Source: Cryptomeria japonica (lineage: Eukaryota > Streptophyta > Pinopsida > Cupressales > Cupressaceae). From it: DNA of 64,000 nucleotides. The notes under the pieces are model-generated. The model ran no database searches. It had not been told where the DNA came from and was given only the letters and a program-made list of their open reading frames with translations. Below, in pieces: positions 34,748 to 46,918 of the stretch. Position 1 is the first letter of the stretch, and the number at the start of each line of letters is the position of its first letter. The position numbers were made by a program, and so were the translations under genes. Location of the stretch: positions 98,889,796 to 98,953,795 of the forward strand of contig NC_081412.1 of the NCBI RefSeq assembly GCF_030272615.1. Reading direction: 5' to 3'.

Positions 34748-36536
34748 TCACTTACCAATTCCTAACTCCTTCAGAGTCCTCTGAGTCCCATATGCTATGT
34801 TCTTAATAGCCTCCTGATCTCTGACTTTGTGGTTTGAAGGTCGACCTAGGGATGAGGAGACATACCCTACATCAACTTAAGAAATTCTCCTAGACTTCCT
34901 TATTTGGGCAGTAGAGGGAGTGGAGCCTTTCTTGTTCTGGTGTTTTGGAATTTTCCACTCAGCTTCTTTCTCAAAAACTGCTTCAGGATCCCCAAGGAAT
35001 CTAGAAATATCCTCTTCATCATCCCAAATAGGTGATTTGGAGTCATGTGAAGAGCTATTAACTGTTTTAGAGGCATGATCTAAATCAGAAAGATTCAGTC
35101 CCAAGATAACATAGTTCCAAGCCTCTTGAAAAATCAGAACTATTTGTGAGAGGGGAAGAGTCAGCCTTCTCTTCATGTGATCCAGTGATCTCCCCTTCTT
35201 CAGATTGCTCCACTTCCTTCATATCCTTATCCTTCTGATTCTTTTTGTTGGAAGCTTCCTTACTAGCCAAGGTGTCAGCAATCACCATCTGGGTAGCTTC
35301 TTTAGAGGATTCATGCTGTTCTATTATTTCCTCTCTTGGGATCTGCCCTCCCAAGATATTATCTTCTCCCATACATTCCTTCCTCAAAGATTCCTGGGGG
35401 GAATGATGATTAGAAATAGAGGCTAGGGAGACCACATCCTTGTTCTCCCCCAGAGATCCAAAATAGTTGATCTCAACTGGGTCAACTTCCTTGTTTTCTA
35501 TATTTTTTGACTTGCTAGACCTTTTTCTCCAGAGCCTTTTTACTCTCAACTGCAGTTTTGGCTTGTTTGTTATCCCCTCTGAGCTTTAGAGGGCAATTTT
35601 TAGCCCAATAACCTACTTTTTTTTACAGTGGAAACAAGCAAAGGGGATGGATTCCCATTTGATCTATTGTTTCCAAGTACCCAACTTAGACACAATATCT
35701 ATCTGCTCAGGCATATCTGCGTCGTGGGCAACCCCTACACAGAATCTGACATGAGTGAGCCTTCTTCTTGAGGTTGTGACCAGATCTATTAAGAGGAGCT
35801 CACCAAAAGAGCTTGCAATACCCGAGAAAATACTTTTTGCCCAGTATTCAAGAGGCAGACCTGGGAGCTTAACCTAGACTGGGACTTGCACGAGAAGAGA
35901 TTCACTCATATTTAGATTCGGGTACCATTTCGGGAGGACCAGAGATGTCTTTCTGACCAACCAAGGGCTACCACAAAGAATCCTTATTTTGTCTTCTTCA
36001 CAAGAAAAGGCAAAGGAGAGAAGGCCTTTGGGCAGAGCCAAAATTTCAACATTGCCTTTCAAAGCCCATTTCCGTTTAACATAAGCCCTAACAACCTCAA
36101 TATTTAGGCGTGGTCCCATGAGTTTACCCACCAGAGAGTTTGATATACTACTTATGTTATGATCCAAAACCGAGTCAGGAATAGAGATGGAAAACTTACC
36201 ACCAGTCGGGTCCGATATATTTTGAACAGGAGGCAGGGAAGATTTCCTAGTTGGTCTAGTTCCAAAGAGGCTTGACCACCTTCTAATTTCTTTTTCATTC
36301 TCTAATACAGCTTCATGTGGGCTGGATCCCCCAATCGCGTTTCCAGGACCCACATTCTTTTTTGATAGAGTACCATCAGCCTGCAGAATATCTAGAGGCT
36401 TGTCCTTCTCCCCCATCTGGACAACTCCATCGATCTGGCCACTACCTCCATTGGAACCAGAGTTCCCGCCTTGCAGAGAATTCAAAATTTGAATTCCTCC
36501 ATTGCCACCTACTCCTCCTCCACGCGAGCTCTCCAT
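34748..36536 (-). pseudogene. LINE ORF1: DUF4283/zinc-knuckle RNA-binding protein
   Basis: About 596 codons, starting MESSRGGGVGG. A Gly-rich N terminus is followed by a DUF4283-like domain (about 36200-35700; LPKGLLSFAFSCEEDK, GSPWLVRKTSLVLPKW) and a zinc knuckle near 35600-35640 (CFHC, then GYWAKNC, where the usual His is Tyr), as in plant L1 ORF1 proteins that coat the RNA. The C-terminal half is acidic and Ser/Lys-rich. Frameshifts lie in an A run at about 35620 and near 35130. The end is TGA 34748-34750, two bases before the ORF2 ATG. Confidence 0.82.
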
Positions 36537-36540
36537 GTTA

Positions 36541-37489
36541 AATCTGTGATACTTTAATGTCCAATGTATTCAATACTTTAATACTTGAGATAATATCATT
36601 TGAAACCTCAGCCTTGGAAAAAAAATGCAAGATACGATATGAATGTAGTCTAGTTTAAGTATGCAGGGATACAAACTAATGCAATGCTAACATCAGACTG
36701 GTCATTTGATCATACTTTTTATCATCATTGAGCATTTAAAATTTTGTAAGCTAATACAAACATCACTGGTATAACTGAACCATGATGACTTAAGTATCAC
36801 TTACATGGATTTTGATATTGCAAGTTAACACAAGCATCAAGGTGTGATTAAAGCCAAATGATGTGAGTGTTATTTGCATTCAATAGACAAAAGTTAATCA
36901 TTTTCCTATGCAAATTGAAAATGTCATCAATGATCTATTATTGATCATGTCCTACGACAAATTTACATAGTACTAATGATTAATTGATAGACAACAAACA
37001 AAGAAAAGATCATGCTCCTTACTGCTCTAGTTCGAGACATCCTTGAGTTACTTGGGAGACACGATTCCAAAAACCAATATACAACAGTTGAACATTCAAG
37101 CTAAAGTGTTTTAATCATTATTCAGAAGATATCATGCATTGATATTCGTTTGTTTGATGTTGAATTTAATTTTGATACTTGTGCTCAATGTTCATTGTTG
37201 GATTTTGCGATCTTTGTTTTTGCAAGCATTGTTTGACCGTTGTTTGTCTATTGTGTTTAAGCCTAATGAAGATTGCCCCCAACTAGGTTCAATATTTTGC
37301 CCCCAGTTCAGAAACCAACCTTTTATTATGGGTGTATATAATGATCCAAATCATGGTAAGAATTTACATATGATGCCTGATTAGGTATAGAAGGCTTTAT
37401 TGTGGATATGTATAATAGTAGCAGGTGAACGCAAGCGAAAGGATATGTGACCGAATAGATGAAAGAGCTAGCTGACAAATAGTGTCTGT
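36541..37489 (-). other. Element E region downstream of integrase; no gene
   Basis: The right flank of the LINE, continuous with E. Sequence features such as agacatcctt near 37037 recall 53215-53270 in F. The ORFs here have no recognisable domain. Confidence 0.45.
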
Positions 37490-37725
37490 TTCCAGGTTTT
37501 CACAACTTTTTTTTATTGCACTTTTTCTCATATTTGATTTTTTTTTTCACATTTTTCTGATTTTTCACTTTTTTTTTGTATTTTTATGCTTTTTCAGTTT
37601 TTTTGTATTTTTCTGCTTTTTCACTTTTTTTTTTGTATTTTTCTGCTTTTTTCACTTTTTTGTATTTTTTCACTTTGACTTTTTTTTGTATTTTTTTTTC
37701 ACTTTTTTATTTTCAGCCATAAAAC
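37490..37725. repeat. T-rich tandem repeat after E integrase
   Basis: Degenerate units of about 30 bases built on tttttgtatttttctgcttt and ttcacttttt. Similar T-rich tracts follow the integrase of F (53960-54040) and occur at 1-90 in C. Confidence 0.8.
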
Positions 37726-37739
37726 TTTTTGAGATGTAG

Positions 37740-38900
37740 ACTGTTAATAGGTTCTTCGAATGGATATCCTTCGAGTGTTGACAACTGATAAGCGTTAGAT
37801 CCATATGCAGCTGTGATGATGAAGGGCCCAACTAGTTTGGCTCAAACTTCCATTTCTTTTCCCAATCGTGTTGGTTGCGTGGATTCTCCTTCAACACTAG
37901 TTCTCCAACTTGAAATGCCCTGGGCTTGACCTTGTGATTGTAGCTTCCTAAAATTCTTTGCTGGTATGCTCTCAAATGATCAAAGGCATTCTAGCGATGT
38001 TCTTGCAACAATTATTGCTCTTGTAATCTAGACACTTGTTGCTCTCCATTTGGAATGAGACCTTTGAGCGAGACATGTAGGGAAGGTATCTCTAACTCAA
38101 CATGCAATATTGCTTTAGATGCGTAGACAAGAGAATATGGTATGGCACCTATGGGTGTGCGAATACTGGTACAATACACCCATAGAGCAGGGTTCAGCAG
38201 AACATGCCAATCTTTGCCAGCATTATTAATTGTCTTTTTCAGGATTTTCAAAATTATTCTATTGTATGCTTCTGCTTGACCATTCCCTTGAGGATAATAT
38301 GGTGTAGAGAATCTATGCTGAATTTGAAATTTCTCATAGAGTTCTTGTACATCTTGATTCTTTAAAGGTCTCCCATTATTAGTGATGATAGTCATAGGAA
38401 TGCCATAGTGACATATGATATAATTCAAAATGAAAGCAACAATCTATTTCCTTGTGACATTTGTGAGAGGTACTGATTCAATTCATTTTGTGAAATATTC
38501 AGTAGTTGTGAGAATAAATTTATGACCATTGGAAGAAAGAGGGTGAATTTTTCCCACTAGGTCGAGATGCCATTGATAAAAAGGCCAAGACGTTGCTAAA
38601 TCATGAAACTCCTGAGATGGTGCGTGTATGAGATTACCATGGATTTGACATTGCTTGCACATCTTAGCAAACTAAAAAGAATCTCTTTCCATAGTTGACC
38701 AATAATAGCCGAATCGTATGAGTTTTTTCGAGAGAGTAAGACCACTTGAATGAGTACCATAGATACCGTTGTGAACTTCTTTCAAGGCCTTCTCAGATTC
38801 TTCCTGCTCAAGGTATTTGAGGAGAGTACCGTCTATACCTCGTCTATAGAGCGTATCCGTGACAATAGTATAATGAGCGAATTGTTGAATGGAATTTCAC
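37740..38900 (-). pseudogene. Element E integrase
   Basis: A gypsy integrase with its zinc-binding domain (EVHNGIYGTHSSG, then KMCKQCQIHGN; about 38800-38640), the core (WPFYQWHLDLVGKIHP with the first Asp; GNGQAEAYN with the Glu) and the C-terminal GELVLKENPRN part. The second catalytic Asp, in the DNG motif, reads TNNGRP, a G-to-A change. The zinc domain Cys and His positions are mostly kept (ICG reads IYG). Several stops, including near 38010 and 38450. Confidence 0.9.
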
Positions 38901-39216
38901 TTTTGGTTTCTTGATAGGTTAGGAGGAAGGGTACCATCTTTTAGGTAGGTATAGATTTAGCCATAGCAGGAAGAATCAAGGCCAACTAGGTGCCATATGA
39001 GTTGGGTATTAGGAAAATCATAGGAGGGATAAAATAGTTCTTCCATTAGGAATTTGTAATGATCTTGATTTTCCTATGTCTGGAGCAAAGAAGCAATTGT
39101 AGCCATGGCGTCTGCTACTTTAATGTCATTTCGATTTGTTCAAAAGAAATTTCCACAAAATACCTTTTGAAATTATCCACCATCTTTTTGTAAGGCATTA
39201 GCTTGTCATATTTTAT

Positions 39217-39640
39217 TTAATAATCATCATTGACTTGATTGATGACCAGCTGAGAATCTCCATAAACATGTAAGGCAGTGATATTCCATTCTATTACCAT
39301 TATGATTCTTATGACCAATGCCTTGTATTCTACCATGTTGTTGGTGCATGGTAAACTCAGTCTATATGACTTCGGGATAGGGTGACCTTGAGGTGTGATG
39401 AATAGTATGCTTGCTCCTGATCCATGTTGGGTATAAGAACCATCAAAATACAATTTCCTAGTTTCTCCATGATTGCAAGGACATCTACATATGATAACTC
39501 AATATATAATGGATTGTTATCTTGAAGTGGTCCTTTTGCTAGTTGATCGATAATTACTTAACCTTTAATGGTTTTTTTGTCAACATATTCAATGCCAAAT
39601 TCACTCAAGATCATCACCCACTTTCCCAACCTACCTGTTA
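39217..39640 (-). pseudogene. Element E RNase H domain
   Basis: MYFDGSYTQHGSGAS (Asp), NNMVEYKALV (Glu) and YGDSQLVINQV (Asp) give three of the catalytic residues in order. The frame is open for 78 codons and ends with a stop at 39217. Confidence 0.85.
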
Positions 39641-40700
39641 AGGTTTATTTGTTGAGAAGATATTTCAATGGATCTATTTTGGCTATTAATTTGACTGAGT
39701 GAGTTAGCATATAGTGTTGCAGCTTCTGGGATGCAAACACTACAACTAGGCATGCTTTCTCAATTGGTGAGTACTTGATCTCACATTCAACTAAGGTCCT
39801 ATTGATGTAATAAATGGCTCATTATTTTCATTCATGATCCTATTATGCTAGCAGAGATCCCAATGATACTTATGTGGTTGATATGTAAAGCAATAATGGC
39901 TTGCTTTCGATTAGTGATATTAACACAGGTGGATTCATAAGATATTCTTTTATCTCGTTGAAGGCTTCTTCACACTTGTCATCCCATTTGAAAGGAACAT
40001 TTTTATGCAATAGATGAGTAAAGGGATGACATCTATCAGCTAGCTGAGCAATGAACCTTTTGATGCATTGGAGTCTTCCTTGAAGCAAGCATAGCTAACA
40101 TATGTTTTTAGGTGATTCCATTTCCATGATCACTTTCACTTTAGCTAGATCTACTTCTATCCCTCAGGCCAAATCAATATATCCCAGAAGTTTGCGAGAT
40201 GTGAATCCAAAGGAACATTTCTTTGGATTTAGCCTTAGTTTGTATTTTTCTAGTTTGTCAAAGATCTTGCCCAAGATTTCCAAGTGTGCTTCTCTAGTGT
40301 AGGATTATGTGAAAGTTGTCTTCTCCTGATCTTTGGGTGCTATTTTGATTTGATTATAATATGAGAAACCGTCCATGAGAGAAAACATGGCATATCCAGT
40401 TGTTAAGTCCATAATGATATCTATGTTTGGTAAAGGAAAATTATCCTTTGGACATGCTTTATTGAGATCTCTAAAGTCTGTGCATATGCCGATACTTTTG
40501 TCTGGTTTTGAAATAGGAATTGTATTTGACACCCATTCTGGATATGCTACAAGCTTGATAAACCCCACATCTAGTAATTTCTTTAATTCTACTTTGACTA
40601 GTAAGGCTATGTGAGGATGCATCTTTCTTAGCTTCTATTTTACAGGTTTGGTAGTTGGTGGTACATTCAAATGATATATTATGAGATCAAGATCCAACCT
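39641..40700 (-). pseudogene. Element E reverse transcriptase with internal deletion
   Basis: The fingers and palm segments FRDLNKACPKDNFPLPNID and SLMDGFSYYNQI are present (40622-40305). Directly after QEKTTFT a TAA occurs and the frame passes into YTREAHLEILGKIFDKLEKY, LNPKKCSFGF and the connection segment. Compared with C, about 47 codons are missing, including MPFGLKN and the catalytic YxDD box. The deletion disables polymerisation independently of the stops. Confidence 0.88.
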
Positions 40701-41780
40701 TGGCATGTCTGCATATGGCTAGGAAAAATTTATTTGTCTCTCTTTGAAAAACTGAATGTAGTTATGTTTCTCTTGCTTTGATAATGATGCTACTGGATAT
40801 AGAATCTTTGACTTGTTTGATGTACCGATATTAACTACTTATGTTGGCTCAATAAAGATAGAAGACCTTTCTTGATAGTACTCAAGTAGAGTGTCAAATA
40901 TCCCATCCTCTGGCACCTCAAGGAGGTTTCAATATCGAATACATCCTCTTTTTAATTTTCCTTGATCTAATGTTGCCATTAAATGGTTTTCAATATTTGA
41001 CCTGATATTTGTTTTTTTATTTGTACTTTTGCGACTGAGAGATTTGACACTCCCTCGAGTAGAAGATGCGTTAGCGAAATCACTAGTGGAAGTTGTTTTA
41101 GGTTCTACCACATTGAGGTATAAGGCAATGACATGATTGTTAGGAAATGTATCTATCTCAATGGGTCCATTATTGTCCCAATCAATAAGTTCAGGGTGCT
41201 TGAAAGGTAAAGGATAATCCGATTGCTGTGTGTCAAGGGAATTAAAGGTTAGAATGGAAATAGCAAAGTCTTCAATGATTATTTCTAGGTCCAAGATGTT
41301 ACGCTCCTCAGAATGAACTCTCACGAATAGTTCCTGATTATTCTCAATGGAGTCAAAATCAATAGATTGTGATTCTAATTCAAGTGGTCTGTACTCTGAT
41401 GTTTGTCCTTCATACGAGTGAAATACATCAATGTCAACATCCTTTGCATAAAATAAATCTTTAGAGGATTGCTCATAATGATATGAATCCCATTCCCACT
41501 TATTAGAATCTATTTCACTAGAAGCTTGTAATTTGAAATTTTTCTTATAAAGGTTGTGAGTAGCTTATTCTCGCTTTATAGCAAGTTCTTCTTGTCTTCT
41601 TTTCTCTGCCTCTTCCTACTGCTTGCAAGCTGCTTCTTCCCATTGTTTGCGAATTGATTCTTCTCATTGTTTACGTGCAACTTCCTCTTCTCTCTTAATA
41701 GAAAGTTCTTCTTATTTTTGTTCATATTCCTCTTCTTGTTGTCTGCAAGTTACCTCTTCTTGTTATGGATCTAGATTGCT
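40701..41780 (-). pseudogene. Element E linker between G-patch and RT
   Basis: Acidic, low-complexity coding remnant comparable to 12528-13317 in C. A Gln/Glu-rich repeat region (about 41560-41770, from gaagaagaactt-like repeats) encodes a probable coiled coil. No enzyme motif is seen. Confidence 0.55.
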
Positions 41781-42010
41781 TTATCCAAACCCGAGTCCTG
41801 ATTTATCCTTAGCATGTTGAGAAGGAGGTTGTATGGGTTTTAAGATACCTTCTTTTCTTTTGCCTATGAGATCACTGCCGCCATACCCCATTTTCTGCAT
41901 GATATCATATCTTTTTCCATACTGCTCTATTGGGATACTGACATTGTTAACCTCAGATTGAGATTTTGCTTCATCTTTGTATAACCATTTTAAAACATCT
42001 TTATCCTTAG
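41781..42010 (-). pseudogene. Element E G-patch-like segment
   Basis: YGKRYDIMQKMGYGGSDLIG followed after about 20 residues by DKSGLGFG, the same arrangement as in C at 13318-13509. Confidence 0.68.
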
Positions 42011-42299
42011 TTTGCTCAGCTAGAGTTCTTGCTTTGAGAAATGATCTGTCAAGTATCTTAAGTGGTTTTGAGACAGATTGTTGTTTTGATACCAATGACT
42101 CCCCATATGATTTTGGAGAGAGTGGTAAGTCCGGTAATGAATATTCTCCTACCCCTTTGTCCTTTAGCTGCACCTTTTTCTCAAAACTTGCTAATATTGA
42201 GGATAAAATCCTTCTCTTTTGGTGGTGTATTAGAAGAAGATGCTTCCCTATTGTGTGGAACAATAACCTCTTGCACTGGTTTCAAATTACTGCAATATT

Positions 42300-42864
42300 G
42301 GAACAAATTTGAGTCTACTGAAATTGTGATCTCTTGTCCATTGTAGGGGAACTTTAGGCACTAGTGGTAAGTTGAAGGAATAGCTTGCATTTCGTGGATC
42401 CAAGGTCTACCTAGGAGTATATTGTAAGATAAATTCATGTCCAATACTTGACACACTGTTTCTTTTTACACAGGCCTCGATCTGATTGACAATACTATGA
42501 TTGCTTTGGAGGAACGCTCTTCTTCATCATAAGATTTTATTGTGATATTTTTGTGGGGATCAACTACATCTTCAGAATATCCTAAGGCATGAATAAAAAT
42601 TAATGAACAAATATTTAGGCCAACTCCTCCATCTATTAGGACACGTTTAACACACATTTTATGAATGAGAACTTCGATATGCAAGGTAGCATTATGTGGA
42701 TGTTGTAAATACATGTCGTCATCTTTAGTGAAGGATAAGCAATGAGGTGTTGTTAGGTGTCCCACTATAGTTTGGAATTGATCAACACTCAGATCTTTGG
42801 GGATTGTAGTATCCATTAGAGCTCTTTCTAAAATTTCTTTATGTGTTGGTGACAATTTTAACAA
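42300..42864 (-). pseudogene. Element E aspartic protease
   Basis: The active-site block VKRVLIDGGVGLNICS (D-G-G) is intact; after a stop at 42466 the second half has [15 protein letters not shown]. Upstream is the conserved LLKLSPTHKEILERAL segment shared with C. Confidence 0.85.
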
Positions 42865-42879
42865 CTCCAGTATTGATAT

Positions 42880-44553
42880 TTATGTGGGGGTCTTCTTCAA
42901 TTGGTCTACAATATTGTATTGTTTGGAAGTGGATGGTGTGGTGGTTGTAGGACCCAGTAAAGTTACCTTAGCTTTACTTCTCGTGATGACATGTGCTAGT
43001 TCTAGTTGTTGATTTTCTTTAACTACAATGACGTTGACCACATTATCATATATATGAGCATAGTTCACTTTCTCTTTGCCTTTGTTATTTGGTGGTGTTG
43101 GGGTTTCTCCTTTTTCATAATTTGGTAATAGAGCTATGCACGTCATGTGTGATTCATTTGTTTTATGCCTGTCTACAATTATAACTTCGTTGTCTGTCAA
43201 GTCTTGAATGACATGTTATAATTATTGATAATCATTAGTTTGATGTCCTTTACTTCGATGATAACCACAATAATGATTGTCATTCCAACATGCACGTTTA
43301 ACTTTTGGCTCAAAATCTCTCACTTGTAGTAATGTAATCAATTTATTTGCAAGAAGTGTTTTCAATGCCGATTCAAGTGGTTCGCCAATAGGTGTGAATT
43401 TTCTGCGAAAATTGGTGGAAGGTAATTTTGGCTTGTTATTATCTTGATTAACTGTCAAAGTATGACTTGATAGATTGAATATGGGTTTCTTTGATTTCAC
43501 ATTATTAGCATCCACTATCCCATGATTGACAATGTTTTTATTCATGTTCCAAAACATGGGTTTATCATTATTGTTGGAAAAATTAGTCCCTTCTTTATAA
43601 GGTTTCAATACTCCTTTTTTGACCAACGCTTCTTCAATCTTGATCCCATTTTAAACCATCTTATCAAAACTTGGGGGACATTGAAATTTAAGCACGTAAC
43701 TCATATCGTCATTTAAGGTGTCAATGAAAATATCCATCTTTTCGTTATTGCGCACTGAACAAGGATACCTTGCAAACAATCGTCTCCACCTTTGTAAAAA
43801 TGTCATGAAGGGTTTTCCATTCTTTTGTTTTGTGTTACAAAAATCCAACATGGTGATCTCATGTTGAATGTTATATGAGTATTGAGACAATTTTATCCAC
43901 CAATTCTGAAAATGTCCTGATACCAGGTGGAAGCTTGGAGAATGACTCCATGGCTTTGCCACTTAAACTCTTTGGGAACAACCTCATTAGATAAGTTTCT
44001 TCATGTGAAAACTCCATTCTCACTGTGAAAAATTACCTCATGTGGTCTTGTGAATAATTTTTATCATTATATTTATCATACTTAGGGATTTAAAAATTTG
44101 GAGGGAAGGGTATCATGTTGAGATTTTTGTCAAACAGATATGGGCAGATATCTTGTATTGAGTATCTCTTTGTAGTTCCCCTTTTCTTTCTTGAAGTTGT
44201 GTCTAAAGTGCTTGTACTTGTTGAGTTAGAGACAAACGGGGATTATCCACGTTATTCCTTGCTTCACTGTGTCAGTTGTTTTGAATTTTTTCATTATGAG
44301 TTTCAATAGTATCATTTCGAGTCTCACTTGTTCTTTGAATTTGTCTTAATTGTGCAACATCAAAGTCATGAGGTAACTTGGCAACCTGGAGAACCGACAT
44401 AAGGAAATACTTCTCTTTGTTCATTTCCAAAACTTTTTCCATGAATTTACCAAATTTTGGATCTTGTTGGGCTTCTTTGATTGTTTCTTCTGTTATTTCA
44501 TCATCATCATCATCTTGATTGTGATATCTATAGAATGGATTTTCCTGAGACAT
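42880..44553 (-). pseudogene. Element E gag
   Basis: Starts MSQENPFYRYHNQDDDDDE at 44553. A capsid-like domain (about 44000-43650) has GKAMEWFSKLPPGI and the FLQRWRRLFARYP stretch. The knuckle CGYHRSKGHQTNDY (about 43225-43270) has lost its last Cys to Tyr. Frameshifts separate the start, capsid and nucleocapsid parts. An acidic tail leads towards the protease. Confidence 0.82.
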
Positions 44554-46892
44554 TGCAAACTATTGTTTTTGTTTCTATTGTTTTAATTTCTTTTTCTAAT
44601 TTCTGGTCAAAACTGGCATACAAGTGATTGGAGATGTTTAAGTTGTGATCTTTGTTTGAAGTGCTAGTTTAGTATGATCCAACCGGGTTGAATAGGAAAG
44701 ATCCTATTGACGATACCAATTTGATCTGATTTTAAAGCCCTTGTTTCTTGATTGAGGATAATAAATCCTGATGATGAAACTATGCTGAGAAATCAGATAT
44801 CAGAGATTAAAAACTATGCACTTAGGACGTCTTGATCTATTCTTTAAAAAGGAATTCACTTGTGAATCCCATTTTTTTTACTAGTTTTAAATTGATCTAA
44901 CACTAATGAAGAAAGAATATAATATGAAACGGGTATCCAAAATTGTGATTATCTTTCTGGAAAAGTCCAAATTTGCTCTTTGTTTGAGGTCTTAAATTGT
45001 CAAAACACTAAAACAGACAACGAGAATGCTAAAATTCTCCACCAAAGCACTACTCTAGACCCTGTATGTGCTATGTTGTCCTTTTGATATGCTAATATGA
45101 ACTGTAGATACACTAAACTAAGTTTTTAGTATAAGTTCCACTGACATGTTATGACCTTGCAGTGATGCACTATTTTGACTTCTGGATGCGCTAGTCAGAG
45201 ACACTAATGCACTAGATTGGACTACCAATATGCTATAATATTCCTCTAATATGCTAAAGTTAGCTATGAAATTGATATAGTGTTTCTCCAATCCGCTAAA
45301 GTTAGTTGTCAATGCGCTATAATAGTTTATCAGAGCCCTAATGTTTGAACCTGATACACTACTATGTGACATTAATACACTGTTCCAGTCTGTCTGTATG
45401 TTAATATTTGAAACTAAAATGCTATTCTGTGATAGGAAAACACTTTTATGCTCTGTGAATTTAAAATGAAATAGTTTGACATTTTGATGTTTAGTTTTGG
45501 TTGAATTTGAGTGTGTTTCAATGGATGATATATTTGATTTGTGATCTGAAAACACAAAAGATAGAATTTCAAACAGTTGTGTTTGCACTAAGATTTAAAC
45601 ACCGAGTGTATGTTTGAGGTTTCAAATGAAATCCCAAATTTCTACGGGTTTTCACAAGGAAAACACTTCAAGCAATTCTACCCTAAGGATTCAAATACAA
45701 TGCGATAACTCAACCCACAACTTGGAATCTCCGTAGTGCAAGTGTAAACACCCTAAGAGGGGTGCCCACTTTTGTAATTGTCAAGATGTGGTAGATAGGG
45801 GCCTCTAGGAATGGAAGGATAACTCGATCACCCTCTCCTCAGAAGGCTACAAGTAGCCTATACAAAGTTAAGGATTTTTGCCTCTCCTCTAAGGAGGCAA
45901 ATGGTGAGTGTCTTGGGGGGAAAACCTGCTATCCCCTTGCAGTAAAATTATCGCACCAAGGCTAATAAAAAGTGGCTTCTAACTTAATGGAACTAGTAAG
46001 GCCATCTGTTCAGCACATTAGGGTATAAAATCAATTAAGAGGTCTCCTAACCTTGAAAACCAAGGTTTTATATACCCGAAGGTACCAAGGAGAGTTGTTC
46101 CCAAGCACTGTCATTGACCTCGATTTTTAGTGAAATCACCTTTATTTTATAGTGGGTTAGATGATCTTGGAGTTAGTTGTTCCCACTTGGGTCATTCCCC
46201 TCTCACTCGATCTTACGGGCTACTTAGGAGGGTAGACTTGCTAAAGTTATTGCATTACTTGAAAAAAAGATTCGACAGGTTTGGTTTTTTGATCACCCAA
46301 TGAAGGGGAGAGCATACTCACCTACCATCTCAGACACATAAGACATAGTGTTTATTGATCTCCTAATTATGATATGTGCCTAAATTAAACAAATAAATGC
46401 AATACTTCAGTGACTGCAAACAATGCTAGTAGTTTCAACTGGATGCCTTTGATTGCGTAAAGGTTTTTCAATCTTAGTATCTAACAACGTAAAAGTACTT
46501 GCAAAATCAAACGATTGAAAATTAGTGACTGAAAATTAAAATTTTGTAAGTAAAACTGAAAACATTAAAGAAACTCATCTAAATGCTATTCTGCGCTATC
46601 AAAACATCATTCTATGAAAGCAAAATGCTACTATGTGAAATGGAAATGCTAATTTATGACAAGAAAATGCTAATCCCAAAACCAAAAATGCTATTCTGTG
46701 AAATTAGAATGCTATTCTATAAAATTATGCTAATTCATTAAACTAAAACACTAATCTAGGACTTGATCTGGGAGACATATGTGCTAATCTGGAAGCTAAA
46801 AATGCTAATATTCCTCCCGAGAGTGCTAAACTAGTTCTCCATGTTCACTTGTCAAAGAAAAATCTGCAAGAAACTATTAAAAATGGGGCAAA
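44554..46892 (-). other. Element E leader; no supported gene
   Basis: A 2.3-kb untranslated leader. Its most striking content is a degenerate, irregularly spaced motif (aatgctaat, atgctattctgtga) at about 45000-45450 and 46580-46850. The 156-codon ORF at 45118-45588 (Ser/Asn-rich) passes through these repeats and has no recognised domain. Confidence 0.5.
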
Positions 46893-46912
46893 GGCCCCAC
46901 GATGGGCGCAAA
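46893..46912 (-). other. Primer-binding site of E
   Basis: The minus strand after the LTR reads TTGCGCCCATCGTGGGGCC, one base from the TGGCGCCCA-type primer sites common in plant gypsy elements. It begins a few bases after the terminal CA of the LTR. I do not assign the tRNA. Confidence 0.7.
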
Positions 46913-46918
46913 AAATAA

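Larger units (their letters stand above)
28450..36540 (-). mobile_element. L1-type LINE with three ORFs, inserted in E
   Basis: A non-LTR retrotransposon of about 8.1 kb on the minus strand, in the order ORF1, ORF2, ORF3. ORF1 stop and ORF2 ATG are separated by two bases; ORF2 stop and ORF3 ATG overlap by 20 bases. The 3' end is placed near 28450, where the minus strand reads taatcagaacaaaaacaag; there is no clear poly-A tail and I could not find a target duplication. The 5' end is placed just before the first Met of ORF1, so a 5' UTR is lost or very short. Damage is modest: a few stops and about one frameshift in each ORF. Confidence 0.85.

Noticed and set aside
28450-36540. LINE target-site duplication
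   Set aside because: I compared the flanks near 28430-28465 and 36541-36640 and found no convincing match; the 5' end may be truncated and the 3' tail is not a clear poly-A.
37482-37739. Phe-rich 85-codon ORF
   Set aside because: Translation of the T-rich tandem tract only.
45118-45588. 156-codon ORF in the E leader
   Set aside because: Ser/Asn-rich without a recognised domain, and it lies in the repeated atgcta motif region; no equivalent seen in C.
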